This document shows positions 35,569-43,741 of a DNA stretch of 64,000 bases, piece after piece. The stretch is taken from contig JAKPOU010000035.1 of NCBI GenBank assembly GCA_029547705.1, positions 1-64,000 of the forward strand. Direction: 5' to 3'. A program made the translations under genes and the position numbers. The notes below the pieces were generated by a model that saw nothing but the letters and a program-made list of their open reading frames with translations, was not told where the DNA came from and did no database searches. Positions within the stretch are counted from its first letter, which is position 1. Each line of letters opens with the position of its first letter. Source of the stretch: Bacteroidota bacterium. Its GTDB lineage: Bacteria; Bacteroidota; Bacteroidia; Bacteroidales; VadinHA17.

Positions 35569-37946
35569 GATATATTAAAATTGTTTTGTTTGTTGCCCTC
35601 TCAGTCAATACAGCCTTTTCCCAGAAAGCTGATTTCAGGGCAGCGGAAAAGTTCAGAGGTGATAATATTGCATCCCGTTACGGGGATCTTTCTGTAAATC
35701 CGGTTTGGCTGGAGAACTCAGATATTTTCTGGTACTCATTCAAGACTTCTTCGGGCAGGAATTTTTACTATGTAAATGCAGCAGCAAAGTCTAAAAAGCC
35801 GCTTTTTGACAGCCGCTATATGGCATCCGAGCTTAAGAAACTGACAAGCCGCCCTTACAATGATCTTGATCTGCCAATAACGGAATTGAAATTCGAAAAG
35901 AAGAGCCTCTCCAGATTCACCTTCCGGGTTGATTCAATCAGGTTTCTTTACGACATGGCAACCAGGAAACTTGTAATCAGGGATACTGTCGGAAAGGAAA
36001 AAAAGCCGTCATGGCCGAACTACTCGCCTGACAGTACATGGTTTGCATATGCCAGGAACTATAATCTTTACCTGATGAAAACAAACGACAGGGACAGTGT
36101 TGAAATACAGCTGACCACCGATGGTGAGAGGTATTATGGTTACAGCAGCTACAGAAGCGGGCAGGACACTGTAAGGGACAAAAAAGTACGGGCCAATGTG
36201 CGCTGGTTCAAAAATGAAAAGAAATTATTTATAATCCGGGAGGATGTCCGTAAGGTAAAGGATCTTTTTGTAATCAATTCGCTCGCTCAGCCCAGGCCAA
36301 GCCTGGAAAGCTACCGCTATTCAATGCCGGGAGAAGAGTTCGTACCTCAGCAGGAGCTGATAATTTTTGATGTCGAAACCCGGGGCCGGATAAATGTTGA
36401 CCTGAAAAAATGGAAGGATCAGACCATCAATGTTGCCTGGTCATCACAGGAAGAAAGCAACAGACTTATTGTCATAAGAAAGGACCGTACTCTCAAAAAC
36501 CTCGACGTATGCATGGTGGATGCTGAAACAGGGGATGTTAAAGTTCTCTTCAGCGAAAAGACCTGGCCCTATTTCAACAATGAATATTCGCAGCTGGCGG
36601 TTCTCAATGAAGGCAGCGACATTATATGGTGGTCGGAAAGAAGCGGCTGGGGCCAGCTGTATCTGTACGACATACACGGGAATATCAAAAAGCAGATAAC
36701 TGACGGTTATTTCGTTACAGGAAGAATAAACCGGATAGATACCCTGGGCAGAGTGCTTTATTTAGAGGCCTTTGGAAAAGAGGACGGAGTACATCCCTAT
36801 TACAACATGAAATACAAGGTATCACTTGATAAGGGAGGAATGACACTGATCACCGGTGAGCCTGCAAATCACTCCATGTCAATGTCAAAATCATGCAGGT
36901 ATTTTGTTGACACTTTTTCCACGGTCGATATGGTGCCCGAGTCAGTCCTGCGTGACAATAACGGAAACACTCTTCTGAGACTTGAGAAAGCCGACCTGTC
37001 CCAGTTGTTTCAGATGGGCTGGAAGATGCCCGAAACAATTAAGGTGAAGGCGAAAGACGGGGTTACTGACCTTTATGGAGTTATGTACAAACCCTTCAAT
37101 TTTGACTCAACAAGAAAGTATCCGGTAATTTCCTACGTCTATCCCGGACCGCAGACCGAATCGGTTCCCTATGAGTTCACCGTTACCGGTGGCAAGAATG
37201 TGGCGCTGGCCCAGCTCGGGTTCATAGTCGTAAATTATGGCCACCGCGGAGGCAGTCCCCAGCGAAGCAATTATTATCACACATTCGGGTATGACAATCT
37301 CAGGGATTATGCCCTGGCTGATGATAAATACGGCATCGAACAACTGGCCGAAAAATATAAATTCATCGATATCGGGAAAGTTGGTATCTATGGCCATTCC
37401 GGAGGAGGATTCATGTCAACGGCTGCAATCCTTTCATACCCGGACTTTTATCAGGTTGCCGTGTCTTCAGCCGGCAATCATGATAACAATATTTACAACC
37501 AGTGGTGGGGAGAAACACATGACGGGGTAAAGGAGGTGGAGAAAAAAAGCAAGGGCGGGGAAGGAGTGAAAAAGGACAGTCTGGATTCAGTGAAGGAAAA
37601 GGAGACAACCGGTAATTCCGGAAGTAAAGGAACAGTTGATAACAGTCAGCAGGACGGGAAAGCGTTTAAATCATCAATAGACAGGAACCAGGATCTTGCA
37701 AAGAATCTGAAGGGTCATCTTTTGCTGGTTCATGGTGATATTGACAACAATGTTCATCCGGGAAATACCTTAAGGGTTGCTGATGCTCTTATAAAGGCCA
37801 ATAAGCGATTTGATTTCATGATACTTCCCGGACAGAGGCATGCCTTTGGAAATGCCACGGCATATTTTGACAGGCTGATGTGGTATTATTTTGCCGAGCA
37901 TCTTCTCGGGGATTACAGGACCAATGTTGACCTGACTGATTTCTGA
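35565..37946 (+). CDS. Dipeptidyl peptidase IV-type S9 peptidase with an insert
   Basis: The protein has 793 residues. A signal peptide (to about AFSQ) and an N-terminal eight-blade-type propeller (WPNYSPDSTWFAYARN, NVRWFKNEKKLFIIRED) precede the alpha/beta-hydrolase domain. The catalytic serine is in GIYGHSGGGFMS, the aspartate in VHGDIDNNVHPGNT and the histidine in PGQRHAFG. It removes N-terminal dipeptides, likely in the periplasm. Between the serine and aspartate there is an extra ~40-residue stretch rich in K, G, S and E (VEKKSKGGEGVKKDSLDSVK and on), absent from typical relatives. Its low complexity suggests a surface loop. Start overlaps iorB by four bases. Confidence 0.92.
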   Translation: MRYIKIVLFVALSVNTAFSQKADFRAAEKFRGDNIASRYGDLSVNPVWLENSDIFWYSFKTSSGRNFYYVNAAAKSKKPLFDSRYMASELKKLTSRPYNDLDLPITELKFEKKSLSRFTFRVDSIRFLYDMATRKLVIRDTVGKEKKPSWPNYSPDSTWFAYARNYNLYLMKTNDRDSVEIQLTTDGERYYGYSSYRSGQDTVRDKKVRANVRWFKNEKKLFIIREDVRKVKDLFVINSLAQPRPSLESYRYSMPGEEFVPQQELIIFDVETRGRINVDLKKWKDQTINVAWSSQEESNRLIVIRKDRTLKNLDVCMVDAETGDVKVLFSEKTWPYFNNEYSQLAVLNEGSDIIWWSERSGWGQLYLYDIHGNIKKQITDGYFVTGRINRIDTLGRVLYLEAFGKEDGVHPYYNMKYKVSLDKGGMTLITGEPANHSMSMSKSCRYFVDTFSTVDMVPESVLRDNNGNTLLRLEKADLSQLFQMGWKMPETIKVKAKDGVTDLYGVMYKPFNFDSTRKYPVISYVYPGPQTESVPYEFTVTGGKNVALAQLGFIVVNYGHRGGSPQRSNYYHTFGYDNLRDYALADDKYGIEQLAEKYKFIDIGKVGIYGHSGGGFMSTAAILSYPDFYQVAVSSAGNHDNNIYNQWWGETHDGVKEVEKKSKGGEGVKKDSLDSVKEKETTGNSGSKGTVDNSQQDGKAFKSSIDRNQDLAKNLKGHLLLVHGDIDNNVHPGNTLRVADALIKANKRFDFMILPGQRHAFGNATAYFDRLMWYYFAEHLLGDYRTNVDLTDF

Positions 37947-37976
37947 TAAGTGACGGGGTGAATATAAAATAATCAA

Positions 37977-38007
37977 ATGAGGCTGTTTCCTTGAAGAACA
38001 GCCTCAT
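37977..38007 (-). terminator. Strong hairpin between convergent genes
   Basis: ATGAGGCTGTT and AACAGCCTCAT form a perfect 11-bp stem with a 9-nt loop. On the minus strand the stem is followed by TTGATTATTTTATATTC, so it fits best as the ssb terminator. It probably also slows transcription leaving the peptidase gene from the other side. Confidence 0.65.
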
Positions 38008-38094
38008 CAGCACGGCAGAACCGCTTTTTCTGCACCGGGGAACAGCTTCACGGAACCGCAGGAATTGACCTTTCAGCCCGGAACGGCAGCATAT

Positions 38095-38454
38095 TTATTC
38101 TTCTTCAGTCATGCTTTTCGGAGAACGGAGAAAGAGGAGATCCGTCAGAACAATCTCGGTAATATATTTTGTAACACCATTCCTGTCCTCATATGTTCTG
38201 TAGACAATCCGGCCCTCTACTGCCACTTCCCGTCCTTTTTTGAGATATCTTGCCGCCGTTTCGGCAAGCCCGTTCCATGCAACAATATTGTGCCAGGTGG
38301 TTTCCTGTACCTTCTGGCCGTCGGCATTTCTGAATCCCTGATTTGTGGCAATAGTGAAATTAGCCACTTTTTTCCCGTTTTCAAGATCCCTGATCAGAGG
38401 GTCCTGTCCCAGGTTTCCGATCAGGCTTACTCTGTTCCTCAATGAATTGCTCAT
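38095..38454 (-). CDS. ssb: Single-stranded DNA-binding protein
   Basis: The protein has 119 residues, an OB-fold SSB that coats single-stranded DNA. Typical blocks are RVSLIGNLGQDPLIRDLENGKKVANFTIAT, WHNIVAWNGLAETAARYLKKG and VEGRIVYRTYEDRNG. It is short: after the OB fold it ends in PKSMTEEE, lacking the long disordered tail and the DDIPF-like tip through which main SSBs recruit repair proteins. Many Bacteroidetes carry more than one SSB; this may be a secondary copy. A TATGTTTG -7-like element lies ~41 bp upstream. Confidence 0.95.
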   Translation of the reverse strand: MSNSLRNRVSLIGNLGQDPLIRDLENGKKVANFTIATNQGFRNADGQKVQETTWHNIVAWNGLAETAARYLKKGREVAVEGRIVYRTYEDRNGVTKYITEIVLTDLLFLRSPKSMTEEE

Positions 38455-38494
38455 GATTTCCTGTTTTAAGTTTGACTATGAATGATTCTCTCAG

Positions 38495-38502
38495 CAAACA
38501 TA
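38495..38502 (-). promoter_or_regulatory. Possible -7 element for ssb
   Basis: The minus strand reads TATGTTTG, matching TAnnTTTG, 41 bp before the ssb start. I do not see a good TTTG at the -33 spacing, so this is a weak call. Confidence 0.35.
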
Positions 38503-38657
38503 GGCCTGATGTGGAAATTGATCCGGTAATTAATTGTTTATATCCGTCTGAAAGTCCATTATAGTCGTTTGCAAATGATTAAATCAGATTGTTTCTTGTT
38601 TTTCAGGTTTATATAAGTTTATACCGGCTGAGTCGGCAAACCGGGAAATAAAAAAAA

Positions 38658-38678
38658 GGGTGTCTCTTTGAGACACCC
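38658..38678 (-). terminator. Intrinsic terminator of the first SusC/SusD pair
   Basis: GGGTGTCTC and GAGACACCC form a perfect 9-bp stem with a TTT/AAA loop. On the minus strand it is followed by TTTTTTTTATTT. It lies 24 bp past the SusD stop codon, in the right orientation to end that operon. Confidence 0.9.
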
Positions 38679-38701
38679 TCCTGTCAGTTATTCTTTACCT
38701 G

Positions 38702-40288
38702 TTAAGGAATCGGGGGAAAGTTTGTATTAACATCCGGCGGGGCAAAATAGAGTGTTGCGCCTATTACATCCTTGCCTCCTCTCAGCTTGCTGGCTGCATC
38801 AGCAACACCCTGCGGATTACTGTTTCTTTCACCTTCCACGAAAGGCATTCTCTGAATGAATCCGTCAGCCGGAATGACTCCCCAGTCTTCGTTGCTGTCG
38901 TTCTTGGGAACATAATGCAGTTTGGGATAACCTGTTCTCCTGTGATCGCACCATACCTCATTGGCATTGGTCAGTGCATCGATCCATTTCTGGGTTATGA
39001 TTTTTTCAAGTTTTATTTCGTTGTCAGCAGTCTCATCCCATGCAACGGTTACAGTTGAACGTGTATTATAGTTGTTCCTGGCATCAATCGGATCAACATA
39101 GTTGATGGGTTTGCTTGTGGCATCTGCAAGATATGCATCAACACCACCTGCACCCCAGTCGGCAAATGACATTTTGATACCGGTTTCATAGTGTTCCCTG
39201 GCATCACCTGCACCGGCCCAGCCTCTGAGAGCTGCTTCGGCAAGTGCAAAATGAACCTCGGCTGCAGTGAAAAATCTTCTGGAGGTAACTGATTTCCAGT
39301 CTTCGCTCACATTTGAAAACTTCTCATGATCATCCTTTGCATTAAGATATGCGCCGCTGGCAATACCCTTGTAGGGAAAGTCAGGATGGGAAGCATACAA
39401 ACTCTCATCAGTTGCCGGTGCGAAATATTTATGGATTCTTGGATCCTTCAAACCGATAAGGAATTCTTCCATACCGGCACTCATCTTGCTGTCCTGCCAT
39501 TCAAAACAGATCACTGCAATCGGCATTTTCCCGCCATACAGTGAAATATTGAAATTGTCAGCATTTGTAAGGATCAGCCCTGCGTCATCGGCGATTGCCT
39601 TTTCACCCTGTTCTTTTGCAAGAGCGGGATCTACCTTGCTGAGGCGGATTGCAAGCCTGAGTCTCATTGAATTGACCAGTTTGAGCCAGCTGCTGATTTT
39701 TCCCTTATAACTGGCATCAAATTTTATCAGTCCTTTGTAATCGGGATTATTCTTGAATACCCTTGAGACATCATCAAGAACCTTGAAAAAAGAGTTATAC
39801 AGATCCTTTTCCGAGTCATAATAAATCGGAGTTGTAGTCTTACCGTATTCCGAATAGATAAGCGGACCATGATAGGCGGTCAGTCTTGACAGTCCTATAA
39901 CCTGGAGAAGCTTTGCCCAGTGTTCAAATACATCATAACCGCCTTCCTGGGCTATTTCTATCACCTGCTTGGAGGGTGACATGACGCTGTTGTAAATACG
40001 GCCCCAGAATGAGTTCCAGGTAACATAGTAGGTAGTATTGTTTCTGTTTGAAACAAAAGGAGTCGGTGTGCCGAAGTGGCGCACAAAACTGTCGGTAAGC
40101 AGGTCTTCCTCAACCTGGTGGCCCTGTAGATTGGCCAGCAAACCCTGAAAATAAGCACCAATGTGATTAAAGTCCTGTTCCAATGATTTTTGAGTGATCT
40201 GATAAGGATTTGAATTGATCTCATCAAAGTTCTTGGTGCAGGCCCCAAGTAAAACCACCAGTACTGCCAGTGATATTATTTTTTTCAT
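38702..40288 (-). CDS. SusD/RagB-type outer membrane lipoprotein (pair 1)
   Basis: The product has 528 residues from the ATG at 40288; the tracked 40387 start runs back into the SusC gene. The signal MKKIISLAVLVVLLGAC ends in a lipobox cysteine, followed by TKNFDEINSNP, the hallmark opening of the SusD-like group 2 (SusD/RagB nutrient-binding) family. TPR-like helices and the C-terminal EIKLEKIITQKWIDAL block agree. It forms the lid of the SusC transporter and binds the ligand at the surface. It follows SusC after 13 bp and is closed by the terminator at 38658. The substrate class is unknown; this SusD branch is often found without CAZymes and may handle peptides or glycans. Confidence 0.92.
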   Translation of the reverse strand: MKKIISLAVLVVLLGACTKNFDEINSNPYQITQKSLEQDFNHIGAYFQGLLANLQGHQVEEDLLTDSFVRHFGTPTPFVSNRNNTTYYVTWNSFWGRIYNSVMSPSKQVIEIAQEGGYDVFEHWAKLLQVIGLSRLTAYHGPLIYSEYGKTTTPIYYDSEKDLYNSFFKVLDDVSRVFKNNPDYKGLIKFDASYKGKISSWLKLVNSMRLRLAIRLSKVDPALAKEQGEKAIADDAGLILTNADNFNISLYGGKMPIAVICFEWQDSKMSAGMEEFLIGLKDPRIHKYFAPATDESLYASHPDFPYKGIASGAYLNAKDDHEKFSNVSEDWKSVTSRRFFTAAEVHFALAEAALRGWAGAGDAREHYETGIKMSFADWGAGGVDAYLADATSKPINYVDPIDARNNYNTRSTVTVAWDETADNEIKLEKIITQKWIDALTNANEVWCDHRRTGYPKLHYVPKNDSNEDWGVIPADGFIQRMPFVEGERNSNPQGVADAASKLRGGKDVIGATLYFAPPDVNTNFPPIP

Positions 40289-40301
40289 AATTATCTGTTT
40301 A

Positions 40302-43300
40302 TTAGAAATTAAGTTTAATGTTAAAGCCGAATGTCCTGGTAGCCGGGACGTTAAAGTTATCAAGTGACTGGCTTCCCAGGCCTGCACTCATTGTCAGTTC
40401 AGGATCATAGGGAGCTTTTTTGTAGAGGAAAAGGAGGTTCTGGCCTACCAGTGAAACGGAAGCAGCCTTGAACGGCAGGTTGAGCTTTCTTACATCAAGA
40501 TCATAGCTCAGCGCAAGCTGGGTTACCCTGATGTTTGTCCTGTCATATACGTAGGCTTCAAGTATTCCGTTCCTGTCGCCGATGGTCCTGTACCAGAGTT
40601 CTACATTCTCCATCTTGTCTTTTTCAGTGCCTTCTGCAGTAACGACCTTAACGTCAACATATCCCTTGTCCCTGTCGTCACCTGATCTCTTGCTTACTCC
40701 GGCTCCGTCGAGCATTGATTCAGTCTGGCTTACGCAGTTGCCTCCGAATATTCCGTTGATCAGGAAGCTGAGGTTAAACTGTTTGAATGACAGATTGTTA
40801 TTCCATCCCAGTGTGAAGTCGGGATCCAGGCTTCCTATCAGTTCGGGCAGCTGGGTCTTTCTGGGTGCGCCTTTGGCATCAAGAACAATTCGTCCCTTAT
40901 CATTTCTTACGAACTGATGACCATAGAGATCACCGAAAGATCCTCCGGCTACGATATAGTTGTAGTAACCTTCTGAACTGCCGAGGTCAACTCTTTTTCC
41001 CGGATCATCCGGCCACAGTTCTGATACGATATTCTTGTTCCTCGCGAAGTTGAATGTGGTGCTCCACATGAAATCGCCGGTAACAACAGGCTGTGCGTCA
41101 AGAGTCAGTTCAACACCCTTGTTGACGATTTCACCTGCGTTCACATACATTGTGGAATAACCGGTACCTACCGGAGCCGGAAGTGAAATGAACTGATCCT
41201 GGCTGTTGATGTTATAGTAAGTCAGGTCAAATCCGAATCTTCCGGTAAAAAATCTCCATTCCGTACCCAGTTCAAGACTTCTCAGCATTTCGGGCCTGGC
41301 ATCAAAGAAGGGAGCAACTGTATTTCTGTCAACTCCGCCACTTCCTGTAATTGAGTGCATGGGGTTGATCCTGTTGAAGGGAACCTCGTTGGCAACAGTG
41401 GTATATGAAGCTCTTACCTTTGAAAAGGTGATAAAGTCGGGCAGGGGCAGCATTTCACTCAGCAGTGCACTAAGACCGATTGAGGGATAGAAATATGATT
41501 CGTTTCCTGTAAGGGCAAGTGTTGAGGACCAGTCATTTCTTCCTGAGAGATCAAGGAAGATCATGTCTTTGAATCCAAACTGCATGTTGGCGAACAGTCC
41601 CTGCTTGACAGCCCTGGATGACAGTGTTGAAAGTACCTGAATGTTCTGGGGCAGGTTCTGGAAATTGAATTCATTGGGGTAGAACAATGAATATGTTCCG
41701 TTGTTGGCTGAAACACCCCGTCCGTAAACTGATTTTTGCCAGCTTCCTCCTGCAAGTGCGTCCAGGCTGAATTCACCGAAACGGGTATTGTAGGTGAAGA
41801 TAGCGTCGGTATACAACAACTGGTCGTCATATTTTTTGTAGTTCCATGTTCCGTTTGCTGAAACGTTGGTTGCATTGGATCCGGCAGCATGGCGCTGTTC
41901 ATTTTCCTTTACGGCGTAGTCAACGCTGGCCCTGGTCTGGAATTTAAGTCCCTTGGCTATGTCATATTCAACGGTTGCACTCGCAATTGCCCTTTTTGTC
42001 TGGTCAACTCTGGGTTCCATATTGATTATCCAGTAGGGGTTTGACTGGTGGTGGTCGGCCACAAACCAGTTCTGCAGATACATGTTCCTGTCGGCATTGA
42101 ATACCTTGTAATTTTCCTTGTAGGACTGGAAATCCCTTTGACGCGGGAAGAAATAGAGTCCTGTCAGGGGATTGAGGTAATATCCGTTGGGCGGCCTGTT
42201 GTCAGCCTGTTCATTGGCAAGCATTACATTGGAGGTAACTTTTACCCTGTCGTTGAAAAATTTCGTTGACTGCTTGAAAGTAACGTTGTTCTTCTGATAC
42301 TTGTTGGTGGGAATCACACCCCTGGCACTTGTGTTACCGTAGGAGAAGTAGGCCTGGGTTCTGTCGGTGCCGCCACTGATTGAAATGGAATTCACAAGGT
42401 TATATCCTCCCTGGAAAAAGTCCTTCACAAACTTGTCGTCATATTTTGAAAGAGGTTTTGTATCCCAGCTTTCCTTTGCATTGCCGATTGCTCCGTATTT
42501 GTACTGGAGTTCCGGATACAGGAGCACAGTTTCAAAAATGGTTCCGGAGTTTATGCTGATGTCAGTGGTACCGGCTTTTCCTTTCTTGGTATTGATTATC
42601 ACAACACCGTTTGCGCCCTGGCTTCCGTAAAGGACTGCAGCATTGGAACCCTTGAGGACACTGATACTTTCAATGTCTTCCTGGTTAATCTGGGAAATAC
42701 CGTCTCCTTCATCCCAGCCACCCCACATTCCTGCCTGGCTTCCTTTTCTGTTGACCATCGGCACACCGTCAATAACATATAGAGGTTCGCTCAGCCCTGA
42801 GAGGGATTTGCTTCCTCTTAAAACCGTCCTGGTTGAACCACCTGCTCCGGAGGCAGCTTTCTTGATTTCAAGTCCGGAAGCCTTGCCGGCAAGACTGCTC
42901 ATGAAGTTGATGTCCCTGGCCCTGGTAATTTCCGCACTGGAAACCTGCTGTGAGGCATAGGTAAGGGTTTTTCTTTCACGGGCGATCCCAAGAGCCGTAA
43001 CGACCACTTCTTCCAGTCCTATACTTTCCGAATGCAGGACAACGTTTACAGTGGTTCTGCCGTTCAAGGGCTGTTCCACAGTGGTCATTCCCACAAAAGT
43101 GAACCGGAGTACGGCATTTGCGTCCGTTACATTAAGAGAGTAATTCCCGCCTAGATCCGTGGTCGTTCCAACGGTTGTCCCGACCTGGACGATCGAAACT
43201 CCGGGAAGAGCCTCTCCGTTTTCATCCGTAACCGTACCGCTTACCCTTACCTGTGCAAACAGCATCGCGGTCGTGGTAAGCAGTGTCACCATAAATAGAA

Positions 43301-43316
43301 ACAATTTTTTCATCAT
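40302..43316 (-). CDS. SusC/RagA-type TonB-linked transporter (pair 1)
   Basis: The protein has 1004 residues. A signal peptide (to about AMLFAQ) leads into a carboxypeptidase-regulatory-like domain (VRVSGTVTDENGEALPGVSIV), the TonB-box region LEEVVVTALG, a plug domain (GSTRTVLRGSKSLSG, PLYVIDGVPM, SISVLKGSNAAVLYGSQGANG) and a large beta-barrel that ends in FGFNIKLNF. It imports oligomeric nutrients together with its SusD partner. A 425-bp leader region with inverted repeats precedes it, and it stands in tandem with a second, related pair. Confidence 0.95.
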   Translation of the reverse strand: MMKKLFLFMVTLLTTTAMLFAQVRVSGTVTDENGEALPGVSIVQVGTTVGTTTDLGGNYSLNVTDANAVLRFTFVGMTTVEQPLNGRTTVNVVLHSESIGLEEVVVTALGIARERKTLTYASQQVSSAEITRARDINFMSSLAGKASGLEIKKAASGAGGSTRTVLRGSKSLSGLSEPLYVIDGVPMVNRKGSQAGMWGGWDEGDGISQINQEDIESISVLKGSNAAVLYGSQGANGVVIINTKKGKAGTTDISINSGTIFETVLLYPELQYKYGAIGNAKESWDTKPLSKYDDKFVKDFFQGGYNLVNSISISGGTDRTQAYFSYGNTSARGVIPTNKYQKNNVTFKQSTKFFNDRVKVTSNVMLANEQADNRPPNGYYLNPLTGLYFFPRQRDFQSYKENYKVFNADRNMYLQNWFVADHHQSNPYWIINMEPRVDQTKRAIASATVEYDIAKGLKFQTRASVDYAVKENEQRHAAGSNATNVSANGTWNYKKYDDQLLYTDAIFTYNTRFGEFSLDALAGGSWQKSVYGRGVSANNGTYSLFYPNEFNFQNLPQNIQVLSTLSSRAVKQGLFANMQFGFKDMIFLDLSGRNDWSSTLALTGNESYFYPSIGLSALLSEMLPLPDFITFSKVRASYTTVANEVPFNRINPMHSITGSGGVDRNTVAPFFDARPEMLRSLELGTEWRFFTGRFGFDLTYYNINSQDQFISLPAPVGTGYSTMYVNAGEIVNKGVELTLDAQPVVTGDFMWSTTFNFARNKNIVSELWPDDPGKRVDLGSSEGYYNYIVAGGSFGDLYGHQFVRNDKGRIVLDAKGAPRKTQLPELIGSLDPDFTLGWNNNLSFKQFNLSFLINGIFGGNCVSQTESMLDGAGVSKRSGDDRDKGYVDVKVVTAEGTEKDKMENVELWYRTIGDRNGILEAYVYDRTNIRVTQLALSYDLDVRKLNLPFKAASVSLVGQNLLFLYKKAPYDPELTMSAGLGSQSLDNFNVPATRTFGFNIKLNF

Positions 43317-43359
43317 AAAGATTTAATTTAGGGTAAATATTAACTATATGCTGAATCAA

Positions 43360-43379
43360 AACAGCTTCAGCCAGCTGTT
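43360..43379 (-). promoter_or_regulatory. Leader hairpin upstream of SusC (pair 1)
   Basis: AACAGCT and AGCTGTT form a 7-bp inverted repeat with a 6-nt spacer, 44-63 bp before the SusC start codon. It may lie in the 5' untranslated region or act as an operator. No T-run follows that would make it a terminator. Confidence 0.4.
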
Positions 43380-43451
43380 ATTCTCTGGTTTATACAAAAT
43401 CTTTTATTGTAAGATATATTATTTAAACAATGCAACGTTCAGTATCTCTGC

Positions 43452-43474
43452 TTATGCGCTACAAGGGCGCATAA
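43452..43474. promoter_or_regulatory. Inverted repeat TTATGCGC...GCGCATAA
   Basis: Two 8-base arms, exact complements, are separated by 7 bp. GGGCGCA recurs just after, at 43481-43487. It is GC-rich against an AT-rich gap 136-158 bp before the SusC start. It resembles a dimer-binding operator. The rest of the 43317-43695 gap shows no gene, and no clear TTTG/TAnnTTTG promoter was found. Confidence 0.45.
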
Positions 43475-43695
43475 AATAAAGGGCGCAATATATAAAAAAA
43501 ATTTCGTTAACAAAAGTTAAAGTGTCAGGGAAAAAAATATCCGGGATTTTTAATTAACAAGATATCAATTAAATAAAGATTCTTTTTATAATTTTTTCAG
43601 TGATTCTGTATTTTGGTTTTATTTATTAAAAATTTTCCACATTTCGTTTGTGTTTTATTTATTTTATAAACTTTCCAGGTATTTCCACAAAAAAA

Positions 43696-43716
43696 GGCTG
43701 TCCTTTTGAGACAGCC
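43696..43716 (-). terminator. Intrinsic terminator of the second SusC/SusD pair
   Basis: GGCTGTC and GACAGCC form a 7-bp stem. On the minus strand the stem is followed by TTTTTTTGTGG and preceded by AAAAAGG. It sits 26 bp past the SusD stop codon and ends the second pair's transcript. Confidence 0.88.
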
Positions 43717-43741
43717 CCTTTTTGCAATTATTCAATTTTCC

